From positions 717,501 through 781,500 of the forward strand of contig OX442415.1 in the NCBI GenBank assembly GCA_949361645.1: a stretch of DNA of 64,000 nt, read 5' to 3'. Each line of letters begins with the position of its first letter. Position 1 is the first letter of the stretch. Positions 1 to 11,723 of the stretch are shown piece after piece. Source of the stretch: Spongilla lacustris (lineage: Eukaryota; Porifera; Demospongiae; Spongillida; Spongillidae). Below the pieces are notes generated by a model, which was given only the letters and a program-made list of their open reading frames with translations, did not search any database and had not been told where the DNA came from. The position numbers and the translations under genes are program-made.

Positions 1-180
1 GTTTCAACATTTCAGAAGATACTCCAACATGATTTAAAGAACGGCTCGCAGTATAGCGTCGCTATTACGTAACGTTATGTTTGCGGTTTTTAACTCTTCT
101 AATTCACGCCCACATGTACACAACGAAGTGACCAAAACACCATACGATTGACTATGAACACCAAAACAGTTCACGAGGGT
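1..180. repeat. Dispersed repeat flanking the Roc-COR-death module
   Basis: The first 180 bases, starting GTTTCAACATTTCAGAA, recur with small differences at about 52590-52760 and more weakly at 51393-51470. Two of these copies lie just beyond the 3' end of a minus-strand Roc-COR-death gene or its duplicated surroundings. The block therefore belongs to the duplicated unit or is a repeat carried with it. No coding content was seen. Confidence 0.6.
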
Positions 181-195
181 ACATTGTTCACAACA

Positions 196-2630
196 TCATG
201 ATTTCTCTGTGATCCAGTAGGTCAACTGTTCAGACAACAGGACTTCACCAACACTAGCACACCTCAACAGACCAATGATTGTCTTCCAGGTGTAAGGAGG
301 TGACCCACGTCTCCTCCACACACCAAACATCTCAACATATGCTCTGTGGTGGTCCTCCAGGCTTGGATGGTGTGGACCTATCACTTGAAGCTCACCTAGT
401 GTGAGGCCAAGCTGAAGTCCAACTGTCTCAAACTTGTGGGGAATCACAGCTGCTACCCTGTCCATGAGGTGTGGTAATGATGGTTCACTGTCCAGGGACA
501 AAGGAACTGTACAGAGATGGAACAGATGGTGGTCAAATGGTACTACCACACACATCACCCACCTGTTGTACTGGGCTTTTGGTCCTCCAAGCCTGTTTGT
601 ACAAATCCACCCAACCAAATTAGTTGATCTTTACTCAGGTCACCTTTCAGCTCATCTTTAATGGTACACTTCCACTTGTATGCTGACCTCAAACAAACCA
701 CTACAGCTACATGAGGAGGGTCTGAGGTACAATGGGCTCCTGCACACATGAAGGCATCTTCAAACTGGACATTATGGTACTTGAGCACACTACAGGCACT
801 CTTGATACCACTGTGGACAAGACCTCTTATCTCCCTACACACTCCACTTGAGGCCTCATCAACATGCACTTCTATATAGGAGAACATGTCAACAAGGGTC
901 ACAATTTCTAAGGAGTCCTTATGTACTAATCTAATGCAGTTGCGATACAGGCACAATGGCTTGCCCCTATCCATGCACACCGTACAAGAAGATGAAAGTA
1001 GAAGGGCCACAAGACAGCAAAACAGACCACTAGGAATATAGCCATGGGGGAACCTAATCATCAGGGAGGCACCTCTTTCAAGGTACTTGGACACTTGAGT
1101 GGAGTCCAGGTGGGGCAGCAGAGAAGGCATCAAGTACTCACCATCTCTGATCATAGCTATGGCACCACGACTCACCAGCAACTTCACTACATCTTGTGGA
1201 GTGAACAGACCCTCTTTGTAGTGCTTTGGAAACTTCCTCAGTAGCTCCACTGACAACAGCCCATGGTCCCTGAAGTTGAACATGACCAGGTCACCTATAA
1301 CTGCCACACCCTCATCTGGGTTATCAGTCAGCTTGTAGTGGTACTGCACTAGTTCAGTCACCTTGGTGAGGACTACCTGGGGGTCACAGAACACTGTCTG
1401 GGGAAGAACCTCTGGGTAATGTAAGAACACATTGTGTTTCACAAGATGGTGCAAGGCAGCAGAGAATGCATCTCCTTTAATGTGAAACCTTTTAGCAGAC
1501 ACCTGGCATTCTACAAGACTCAAGACACCATCATGGGAAGACCTTTGGAGAACAACCTCCAGCCCAAACCATGCGATAGGCATTTTTATTAACTGCTGGG
1601 GTGACATGGATATGATTTGCTTCTTAAGTACCTGGGCAACATGTCTGTCCACATCTTCAGGGGAAAGGCCATTCACAGCAAATATCAGCTCATCCATTCC
1701 TTCTCCACAATATAGCGCAGTAGAGTGGGTAGAATGCAGTAATGCCTGGAGCCGTTGGTTTTTCTCTTGGATGGTTTCAGCACAGCTATCTTTGGCATCT
1801 CTGTGTGTTCCAACGATGATGATCAGAGGATGAGCATCCTGTGAGTGAATTGCCCCAAGACAGTGTTGTAAGATCTGTTTATGAGAGAGAGATGATCGAT
1901 ATGGTTTACCAACAGGCTTGCCATCTGCTCCATAGTACTCAATGGTGGGGTGATGTGATAGCTCTTCTGACAGCTTCAGTACAAATATTGTTACCATGGG
2001 ATCTTGAATGAACAATGGAAGGATGTCATGGTATTGCAGCTGACCACCACTGTCAATGAACTGGATCCACTTCACACCAAACAACTTCTTGTTATCTACA
2101 AAGGGAGATTTAGGGTTAATACAAGCAAATAACAAGGCCTGCTGCTCTTACCTGAGGATTGATTGATGTGACGAACCAGCTCATCCTCTATATCTGCAGT
2201 CCTGCTCTGTTCAGGCTGGGTGGTGTCCTTGGTGATGTTCACACCAGCAGGGGTGGGACCAACAGCTCCATTACTGGGTACATGAGAAGGGTCTATGGCC
2301 ATCTTTGGAAGAGTGCTCACCACATCAGCCAATGATGGTGCCATGGATACACCACCTTTTATGGTTCCTCCAATAACACTCATCAGTGCCTGGTCATCTT
2401 CAACCACAAACCAGTCATCCTCCTCTTGTCCACCCACACCAGCCAGTGTGAAGGAGATGGCTCTAACAGGGTTGTCAGCCAGTCCTGTACTGACACGTTG
2501 CTTTGGATGGTCCTTGTTGAGAAGGAGGTGTTTGAGGTGAGTCTTGCCAACGCCAGCAGCTCCAAGGATGAGACACTTGGTCACTGAAGTTTCCACATAT
2601 CCCTTGGTCATGGCCTCCTCATAGAGCCTC
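196..2630 (-). CDS. Roc-COR GTPase with C-terminal death domain, copy 1 (5' exon(s) not seen)
   Basis: Three minus-strand exons fit splice consensus and phase: 2630-2152, 2095-563 and 506-196 (TGA stop at 198-196). Exon one carries a Walker A P-loop (GAAGVGKT) soon after MTKGYVETSVTKC. Exon two carries the switch-II-like DSGGQ and the guanine-specificity-like GTHRD, so this is a Ras-of-complex (Roc) type GTPase. A COR-like region follows (MPIAWFGLEV, then HHLVKHNVFLHYPEVLPQTV). The last exon (about 103 codons) looks like a death-fold domain: PHLMDRVAAVIPHKF, then W-rich YVEMFGVWRRRG and YTWKTIIGLLR. In other animals Roc-COR-death proteins act in cytoplasmic signalling and cell death; that role is inferred here. 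The introns are 56 bp each. No stop or frameshift was seen across these exons. The exon upstream of 2630 is not identified; kelch exons lie upstream on the same strand at 5518-6977. Copy 2 is at 53827-56191. Confidence 0.8.
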
Positions 2631-2936
2631 CTGAATGAAGGTATCAGATCACATACGTAAAAGGTATAAAGCTAGCCATAGCCACAATCCACACAGCATA
2701 AGATGTTGCACTAATACTTGTATATATGCTTGCATCATTCAACAAAGGCACCCTCCCATATTTGGGGGATTGGTATTTTGACCCTTCATAGTTATATTTG
2801 GTCAATCGCAAGGGGACTCCGGCCCCTTCCCTCCCCTCATAGTCAACAGATTGTAGGGTTCTATAATGTTGGTATGCTGATGCAATGTCAGAGCCTTCTG
2901 TCAGGCTGTTGAGGTGTGCTGGATATGGGTGGGCAT
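2631..2936. other. Intergenic or intronic DNA, no coding signal
   Basis: This sequence is upstream of the first recognised Roc exon on the minus strand. The first 40 bases match the equivalent place in copy 2 (56192-56240) and then the two diverge. No exon that would join kelch to Roc was recognised here. Confidence 0.4.
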
Positions 2937-3150
2937 ATGCAGTAATGTGTTAGTGGTCCTTGCTCAGATGTGTACACATGCAGTGTGTTAGTGGTCCCTG
3001 CTCAGATGTGTACACATGCAGTGTGTTAGTGGTCCCTGCTCAGATGTGTACACATGCAGTGTGTTAGTGGTCCCTGCTCAGATGTGTACACATGCAGTGT
3101 GTTAGTGGTCCCTGCTCAGATGTGTACACATGCAGTGTGTTAGTACTCCT
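2937..3150. repeat. 38-bp tandem repeat, about five copies
   Basis: The unit begins CTCAGATGTGTACACATGCA and repeats every 38 bp with very few changes. It has no counterpart in module copy 2. Confidence 0.85.
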
Positions 3151-3232
3151 TGGGTATGTATGCAGAAATACAAGTTGCCACACATCAGTACATGTATGAT
3201 AGAATGTGTGCTTTATACATACAAGTAGGTGC

Positions 3233-5397
3233 AGTTTCATGACCACCATCAACACCCCCACAGGTATACATGACCACCATCAACACCCCCACAGGTACAC
3301 ATGACCACCATCAACACCCCCACAGGTACACATGACCCCCATCAACACCCCCAAAGGTACACATGACCACCATCAACACCCCACAGGTACACATGACCAA
3401 CATCAACACCCCCACAGGTACACATGACCACCATCAACACCCCCACAGGTATACATGACCACCATCAACACCCCCACAGGTACACATGACCACCATCAAC
3501 ACCCCCACAGGTACACATGACCCCCATCAACACCCCCAAAGGTACACATGACCACCATCAACACCCCACAGGTACACATGACCAACATCAACACCCCCAC
3601 AGGTACACATGACCACCATCAACACCCCCACAGGTATACATGACCACCATCAACACCCCCAAAGGTACACATGACCACCATCAACACCCCCACAGGTACA
3701 CATGACCCCCATCAACACCCCCAAAGGTACACATGACCACCATCAACACCCCACAGGTACACATGACCAACATCAACACCCCCACAGGTACACATGACCA
3801 CCATCAACACCCCCACAGGTATACATGACCACCATCAACACCCCCACAGGTACACATGACCACCATCAACACCCCCACAGGTACACATGACCCCCATCAA
3901 CACCCCCAAAGGTACACATGACCACCATCAACACCCCACAGGTACACATGACCAACATCAACACCCCACAGGTACACATGACCAACATCAACACCCCCAC
4001 AGGTACACATGACCACCATCAACACCCCCACAGGTACACATGACCACCATCAACACCCCCACAGGTACACATGACCACTATCAACACCCCCACAGGTACA
4101 CATGACCACCATCAACACCCCCACAGGTACACATGACCACCATCAACACCCCCACAGGTACACATCACCACCATCAACACCCCCACAGGTACACATGACC
4201 ACCATGAACATCCCCACAGGTACACATGACCACCATCAACACCCCACAGGTACACATGACCACCATCAACACCCCCACAGGTACACATGACCACCATCAA
4301 CACCCCCACAGGTACACATGACCACCATCAACACCCCCACAGGTACACATGACCACCATCAACACCCCCACAGGTACACATGACCACCATCAACACCCCC
4401 ACAGGTACACATGACCCCCATCAACACCCCCAAAGGTACACATGACCACCATCAACACCCCCACAGGTACACATGACCACCATCAACACCCCCACAGGTA
4501 TACATGACCACCATCAACACCCCCACAGGTACACATGACCACCATCAACAACCCCACAGGTACACATGACCCCCATCAACACCCCCAAAGGTACACATGA
4601 CCACCATCAACACCCCACAGGTACACATGACCAACATCAACACCCCCACAGGTACACATGACCACCATCAACACCCCCACAGGTACACATGACCACCATC
4701 AACACCCCCACAGGTACACATGACCACCATCAACACCCCCACAGGTACACATGACCACCATCAACACCCTCACAGGTATACATGACCACCATCAACACCC
4801 CCACAGGTACACATGACCCCCATCAACACCCCCAAAGGTACACATGACCACCATCAACACCCCACAGGTACACATGACCAACATCAACACCCCCACAGGT
4901 ACACATGACCACCATCAACACCCCCACAGGTACACATGACCACCATCAACACCCCCACAGGTACACATGACCACTATCAACACCCCCACAGGTACACATG
5001 ACCACCATCAACACCCTCACAGGTATACATGACCACCATCAACACCCCCACAGGTACACATGACCCCCATCAACACCCCCAAAGGTACACATGACCACCA
5101 TCAACACCCCACAGGTACACATGACCAACATCAACACCCCCACAGGTACACATGACCACCATCAACACCCCCACAGGTACACATGACCACCATCAACACC
5201 CCCACAGGTACACATGACCACTATCAACACCCCCACAGGTACACATGACCACCATCAACACCCCCACAGGTACACATGACCACCATCAACACCCCCACAG
5301 GTACACATCACCACCATCAACACCCCCACAGGTACACATGACCACCATGAACATCCCCACAGGTACACATGACCACCATCAACACCCCACAGGTACA
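3233..5397. repeat. 31-bp minisatellite, about 70 copies (module copy 1)
   Basis: The unit starts AGGTACACATGACCACCATC and has a 31-bp period with 30-bp variants. Variant units (GACCCCCATC, GACCAACATC, GTATACATG) recur in the same order, showing higher-order duplications of several units. A shorter array of the same unit sits at the same place in module copy 2 (56735-57257). The array therefore predates the duplication and then expanded here. Open frames across it reflect the lack of stop codons in the unit and are not genes. Confidence 0.9.
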
Positions 5398-5517
5398 CTC
5401 CAACCATTTACACACCTGTCATCTGTCTTCACTGTGTTCAAAGGACTAGGGAAGACCATAGCCAGATCTGAAAATTGTCTGGTTAGTAGTACTGACCATA
5501 ACACTTGCATGGCTTAC

Positions 5518-5823
5518 CTTCCACAGTGACCCTCAAGACCCTCTGACTGCTGTTTCCATCAACCACCAACAGCCTTCCTCCTGACAGCAGTAGAGTGTCT
5601 ACAAAGGAACACTCAAATGGCATGTCTCCAACATGCTGCCACTTCTGATCAACAGGGTGGAGGGCATAGATGGCAGAGGTCTTCTTTGATCCATAACTGT
5701 CCTCTTGTCCTCCAATGGCAAGGAGCACACCATCAACCACACATACAGCTGAATAGTAGTATGGTACATCTGGTAGCTCTCTCCAGATAGATTGCTGTGT
5801 GTCTTCTTGTGACTGTACAGCAA

Positions 5824-5870
<47 letters not shown>

Positions 5871-6977
5871 ATGCACATTAAAGATGAGTGATGTACAAGC
5901 AGTCATGTGGATGTGTGCACCACTGGGTACACATAGTGTGCATGTGTGGACATCATTGGTGTGTGTGACCATGTGTGAAGCACACACCACACATCAACTA
6001 CACAGCTCTAACGTCAGCGTGCATGGTGTGCGCACGATGGAGACACTTGTGCGTGTGTGCGTCTCCACCAGTAGAGCTACTACAGCGAGCATCCACACTG
6101 TGTATGTGGTGTGGACGCGCGCGACGTGTGTGCACACGTGTGCGTGTGTGTAGGACCACGCTGAGCGTGCGTGTGTTGCAGGAAGCGTCCACGCGCTAGG
6201 TGCGTGGTGTGTGTGTCCCACGGGTCAGCTACACACACGCTAAACAAAGGGACAGAGATGCTACACAATGCTCAGTGGCTCACCAGGTCATTGATGTTGG
6301 CACACCACACAGCTGTGGCCATGCCCCAACCTCCCATCACGAAGACCAGGTCTCCATGGACCACTGCTGACATGCCATAACATGGCTTAGGTAGTGATGG
6401 TCCAAAGTGCCAGGTCTGTGTCTTCCCATCGAAGACTTGGACATCAGCCAAGTACTTGACCCCATCACCTACCCCTCCCATCACCACCAGACCACCTCCA
6501 CCAACACTAACTACACAGGACTCCCAACACCCTACCAACATGTCTGACATGAGGGACCACCTCCCTCCTCTCCACACCATCACCTTCTTACTATACACAC
6601 CACTACCCTTCCAACCTCCTGCCTTCACTAACCTTCCATCACACACTCCTAGTGTGGCCCCTCCCTCAACATCAATCCATCTCTTCCACTTATCCTTATC
6701 ATCTAAACTGTACACTACTCCTCCTCCCCACACAACCCTACCCTCCACCTCCACCAGACCACCATACCCTCTACCACCTCGCACTGGAACATTTTCACAA
6801 GTTTCGAAATGAAACATTTTTATGTTCTAAAGAAAAGAAATTATTAATAGTTAATTCACAGACAGCACCACCTTCGTTTGGGGACCTAGCTAGCTCGTAC
6901 GCACAACAGGTCCACACCACACACACTTCACGCTTCTCTTTACTACATCGCACACTACCAACGGCTACCTGCTTCAT
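5518..6977 (-). pseudogene. Kelch-repeat gene, copy 1, first exon frameshifted
   Basis: Two minus-strand exons are recognisable: 6977-6284 (ATG at 6977-6975) and 5824-5518. They encode kelch blades, seen as repeated GG doublets after hydrophobic strands (VHGDLVFVMGGWG; VCVVDGVLLAIGGQ) and W in the next strand. Such propellers are protein-interaction modules. Compared with copy 2, exon one has about 7 extra bases near 6800 (the AAGTTTC stretch). These shift the frame after KNVSFR and end it at once, and the exon length of 694 no longer fits phase 0. A start at a later ATG (near 6810) could bypass the lesion. Exon two ends at a GTAAGC donor in phase 1, so more coding sequence should follow towards lower coordinates. 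The intron holds a (TG)n tract at 5826-5867. The kelch exons may belong to the same gene as the Roc exons, but the phases do not join directly. Confidence 0.75.
5826..5867. repeat. (TG)n microsatellite next to kelch exon 2 acceptor
   Basis: About 20 TG dinucleotides start immediately upstream (minus-strand sense) of the AG acceptor of kelch exon 2. Module copy 2 has only a few TGs here, and the third kelch fragment has its own expansion at 52082-52172. Confidence 0.9.
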
Positions 6978-7720
6978 GGCCACAGGTAAGGAGGCCTCTT
7001 ATGGCCCAACGGGGACATCCCAAACAGAGCATTTCGAGCACTACACTAGGCCATATTGGCTACCTCGCACCACGAGGCTCTCTAGCTATGCCTAATGGCG
7101 AGGCTGGCTACCTCAGGCTAATGGGAAGTGATCTTTTTGCTAATGGTGAAGCTATAAATGGCTAGACTATCCTTGGCTATGTGGTATAACGTAGTCGTTT
7201 GATTGCAGCTCGTGTGTACTCCTTCGCACACACCTAAATACGTTACTTTACTAGGTGGAAAAGGAAGGCGTAGGCCTGTTGGCTACTCTATATAAGCATT
7301 TACAGCTAGGCCTATAACGTTGACACGCGCACACCACTACTGCCCTCCCACACCTTGGGTAGCTGCGGGGACCTCCTACACCACAACAACACAACCAAAA
7401 ACTGCTCTCCTATCACTACCCACAACAAAATAGTCGTCTTTTTCATTCTCGCTTTTTTTTTCCCAGCACACAACCAAAAGGCTTCGTACCAAAGGTTTAG
7501 CTACAGGCACAAACTTGCTAGCACAAGACAAGACAGAAACCCAGAAACACTCACCTCACAATTTCCGCAGACAAACAAGGTCTATAACAAATACAAACAA
7601 AGGTCAATAACACTCTACAAAGTTTCTACCTAGCAGCAATAACAACAACTGCTCAGAATGAACAGACGTCAGCGCCTCTTTCTTTTACGGAAATCTGCGC
7701 ATGCGCAACATACATCCGGC
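6978..7720 (-). promoter_or_regulatory. Upstream region of kelch copy 1
   Basis: This region is almost identical to 58758-59440 upstream of kelch copy 2, so the promoter was duplicated with the gene. It contains a CRE-like GACGTCA near 7667 and an NRF-1-type palindrome at 7696-7707. The promoter role is inferred from position and motifs. Confidence 0.45.
7696..7707. promoter_or_regulatory. NRF-1-type palindrome
   Basis: TGCGCATGCGCA matches the NRF-1 consensus core exactly and is followed by ACATACATCCGGCTG with an ETS-like CCGG. The same motif and flank occur at 59424-59435 and 31401-31412. Confidence 0.5.
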
Positions 7721-8069
7721 TGTGTTCATATCAGGGATATTTAATACTGTCTTAGTTCCTCTCTCCTGCGCTCTTCCTCACAAGGGCGAGCATTCAGATT
7801 CAGTGCAATAGATCTAGCTGTGGCAGAAGCCAAAGTTCTGTCAGTATCTATTTAATGCATTCTTTGTGTGCAATTTATATTTACCGGTATATTTCAGTAT
7901 ATTTGTAGCATCAAAATTAAAAGGGTTAAATAACAATGGGTGGACAAGCTTATGATACCCAGTATATATAGATCGTAATAAAATTGAATGACTACGAGCG
8001 TTGCCATTTTATAATAGTTGCAGTTAAGAGGCACCCGAATCAGTCTTGGAATCTGGAGCAAAAGAGAAG

Positions 8070-8345
8070 AAAAGGATTTATGAACAAGCTGGCTTTGACA
8101 GGAGGGGTAACTTTACACCACTAGTGATGGCAGTTGATGGACATCATCCCAGAGAGGCAGGACATTTTTAGAACAGACTACAGTAGCAGCAAACTTGGTC
8201 CACAAATGGGGAAACCCCCTACTCTCAGACATGTGGCTACGTTAGGGCACGTCTATCCTTTGCCATCATAAGGGCATCCAGTTTGTGTTTGAGGGGCTCA
8301 CGAGTGAGGTGGAGAAGTTGGCTTATAGGTTCCATGATGGGACAC
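8070..8345 (+). mobile_element. Retrotransposon RT C-terminal tail fragment, copy a
   Basis: One reading frame gives KRIYEQAGFDRRG, NFTPLVMAVDGH and, after a frame break, LSFAIIRASSLCLRGSR. I recognise this order from the region downstream of reverse transcriptase in proteins of unclassified invertebrate retroelements (FTPLV..., then a block ending CLRG.R). It is short, has frame breaks, and lacks RT and endonuclease domains, so it is a dead remnant. The tail continues into non-coding sequence with a poly-G tract. Near-identical copies are at 30153, 30721, 31740 and 34466. Confidence 0.55.
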
Positions 8346-8568
8346 CGCTCAGTACTCTATCTTACCTTGATCGTGTGTTCATTACTGATCGTAACTATTG
8401 CTATTTTAGTATTGTTTTTAATTTTACATCAGTGGCGATTATCGTAGTTCGATCCTTTGACATGCGATGGGTCCTTACTTTTTACTCAACTGGATTAAAC
8501 AGGCTTTGTCAATATGCAGCGACAGATCAGCCGAGATGAGAACTAATAACTTTGCTCAAGCGGGAGGA

Positions 8569-8595
8569 GGGGGGGGGGGGGGGGGGGGGGGGGGG
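8569..8595. repeat. Poly-G tract of 27
   Basis: An uninterrupted run of G lies within the 3' part of the RT-tail repeat, followed by CCACTTTTGATTTTGGG. Sibling repeats carry G runs of other lengths at the same place (31171-31188, 32239-32252, 34848-34867). Confidence 0.9.
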
Positions 8596-9667
8596 CCACT
8601 TTTGATTTTGGGGATGCTGAACCCGCTTACTTTTTGTGCCAATATTAACTAGGTACTGATTATCATGCACGTCCGTTTGTGGAAGCATTTCATTTGTCAT
8701 TTTCATCCCAAAGTTGTGGAGGAGTCAAAGATCCTTACTAAATCACCAACTCTTCCTCGTATTAGGCGGTACGGCAGTGATTCTGAGTCTTTTTTCTGAC
8801 CCTTGCATGCACACTTCCATCAAACACCTGCATGATGCCGACTATTATACATGTATAGACAGGTATATTGATGTCATAAATATATATTGCACAGCTATCT
8901 ATGGCGTTTTGATCAAGGTCTTCTTAGGACTACGACGAAAGTCCTTTGATGCAGCGGGCAACAAACGTGAATGAAAAACGATGCATGTTATATGTACACC
9001 AAGGATGTTGACAGCCAGAATTAAATTGCATGTGCAATTAAACCTATAATTTCTGATTTTGTACTGAGATATGAAGAAAATGGTGCCTATAGAAGAGATA
9101 ACTAATTCGAAGTATGATGTAATCCCTCTTAGAACAGAGGCTATAGCTTCACTGTACTTCACTGCACACTGCATCGACAGCAACAGCTGTAAGAACGGTC
9201 CTTTTATCTTTTAAAATGCATGAAACTTAAAAACAGTGTGGATGCCGCCGGCTTGCTTGCGTTATAATTACAAGTAACTTAGTACATGTCAGTATGCGCT
9301 ACAGCAAAATACTTTACACAAGCCAATTAATGATCGTCGAAGAAATGCTTTTCAGTGGCAACTATAGGTATTGATGCATCTATATATATGTATAATTATA
9401 ATGTTATTAATTGTACAATTATAATTAATCCCCTAATGAGTATTCAAATCGTTGCATGGAGTACACGTAGCTACCTTGAGTTTAATGGAAGTGCGTCAGT
9501 ACAAGCATAGCGCTCCCTGCCATAAGGTTTGACTTAAGAGGTTGACTGCCATGCTGATTAAAATCAAAATAGAGATTTGACACCTTTGATTATTTATTAC
9601 CACGCTTACTTATGAATAATATTAATAATTTCAGACCCACCCGATACTACGTACGCCATTATTGTAT

Positions 9668-9669
<2 letters not shown>

Positions 9670-9702
<33 letters not shown>
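9670..9702. repeat. Poly-C tract of 33
   Basis: An uninterrupted homopolymer, one of several poly-C or poly-G runs in the window. Confidence 0.95.
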
Positions 9703-10794
9703 TTCCGAGGATCGAAATGCCTAGGCAACTGTCGAGCCTGCATGTCTTGTGAAATGCTTTAGTACAAAGCTTAGCACGGCATACTGCATGAAGCAAGTCT
9801 GCACGTGCATGCATATTTGGCTTTTAATAAAGGTGAGTACCTTTGATGCATGCAGGGCCCAGCAAAAAAAAAGAAAAATTTCAGTCTTTAAATAAAAGCA
9901 TCATGATTTTTTTAATATATTGCATGCAAGAAAATGAGGTAGTGCTTGCAGTATGCATACTGAGGTAAAGACCTTATGTATCAAGATAAATGCATGCATT
10001 GTGCTATATGAAAGCCTCCACAAACTAAGTTGTTACGTAATGATCTTGTATGTTTCTTGCACATACCTTGCGTCTTTTCTTTCATAGATTATTAATTGGT
10101 TCATATAATCCTTTATACATTATATAATTATATTATATTATATATACGTCGTCTCACGTGATGCAGGGCCCAGCATAACAACAACAACAAAAAGAAAACA
10201 ATGAGCTGCATCAAGTCACTGAAGTTCAGTCTTGAAATAAAAGCTTCATGATTTTTAAAATATATTAAATTAATGTTTTATTAAAATACGCATCATGATT
10301 ATATTGCATGCAAAAAATGAGGTAGTTCTTGCAGTACAGCAATAAATGCATGTATTGTCAGTGATTGTGCTATATGAATAACCTTTTTTCTACAAACTAA
10401 GTTGTTACGTAATCATCTTGTATTTTCTCATGTATGTTTCTTGCAAACCCTTGAATGAAGTTCTTATATAATATACCTTGCGTAGATCTTATCATCCTGC
10501 AAAAGAATCTTGGCTGTATTTAATAGCGGAAATAATGAGTGGCAATCCGGCGTTAACTCCTTCACTTCCACGACTCTGCCTCTGGACAGCATTTATTCGA
10601 GACTAAACCTTTCCCTTGTGCGCTCGAATGCCAGAGCATTTCTTGCAAGGGCAGGTCCCCGTGCTAAAGTCTCAGATCTCTACTTAGATAGTTGACTCAT
10701 ACATAGTTACATAGTTTACTAGTTAAATATTGAAATTTGTGTTTAACATGTAAAGCTAAGATTTTTTTGTTTTTGTTCGTTTTTTTGATTTAAA

Positions 10795-11340
10795 TACTAT
10801 ATGGTAGGTGAGTCAGCAATCGCTTTTCTACTTACTACGAGACCTGAGCCAGCCAAACGATATAGGTACGTCGAGAAATTAACTGTCTTGAGTGGCAAAA
10901 AGGAAGCATCCTCAATATAGCTATATGAGTATATTAGCATGCAACTGATGCAAGCACAAGAATCTTGGCTATTGAAAAGCCATGCAGGATTCTGCTCGAC
11001 GGATCTAGCATGGTCTCATGCACCTATTCTTAGAAGACCTTGTCGCCCAGTCCATGCAGTTTAGTACGGAATAGCCAAGATTCGGCTCGATCACACCTTT
11101 ATTCTTTTGCATTGGGGTCCAGTTTATAGTAGGTACATATCTTACCTTTTAATTGGTTCATAATACATCGCTGACAGAAGATCGATGACATGTAGGGCTA
11201 TTAGTATACATGTATATATCTCTACCCGATATAACTGAGATATTAAAACACCTTCACTATGTAGAACGTTACAAACTGACAAGTTCAAATCTATCATGCA
11301 TGATCACCTATTTTGAATATTCGAAATATGGAGGACTCCA
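10795..11340. repeat. Dispersed repeat, copy 1
   Basis: The block from ATATGGTAGGTGAGTCAGCA onward recurs with scattered changes and small indels at about 62200-62640. It includes a local duplication of an AATCTTGGCT-like segment seen only in this copy. Its class is unknown; no coding frame is conserved between the copies. Confidence 0.6.
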
Positions 11341-11723
11341 ACATCAAGATGGGGGCTTCCCCCTTCTGTTGGGTGATGTAACAGCTTGTGGTAGGATTGT
11401 TACTTATTGGTACATGTACTTATTAAGTGTGACGGCTACCACTAACAGAAATCTGTAACCGCCTCTGAATTGATCACGTGGTCTTCTGTGTCAGGAAATG
11501 TGAAATGTCAGAGCTCGTGTCAGAGCCAATTATTTTTTTTTTTAAATTTCATACGAAGAACAGCTGCAAAGATGAAACAATCCAAGGATTCCCGACCCCG
11601 TGTATAACTGTACATAGGTCCTTCAGACCTTTTGCATATGGCTCCAGCTAGCTCGCAGGTGATCGCGCGCTCAGAGTATAAATATTAAAGATTAGTAATT
11701 ATCGATCAATTGGCAATTGATCA

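Larger units (their letters stand above)
8596..11723. other. Repeat-derived, AT-rich DNA without recognisable genes
   Basis: 8640-9060 continues the repeat shared with 32280-32700, and 9105-9420 matches 33275-33570. Poly-C of 33 lies at 9670-9702. 9840-9990 and 10160-10340 are partial duplicates of each other (CAGGGCCCAGCA then AAAAA). A 61-codon frame at 10510-10695 shows no recognised motif. No supported gene was seen. Confidence 0.5.

Noticed and set aside
8285..8539. Small gene family encoding EVEKLAYRFHDGTPLSTL, repeated five times
   Set aside because: Out-of-frame shadow of a retroelement RT-tail frame (LSFAIIRASSLCLRGSR); conservation is due to recent copying.
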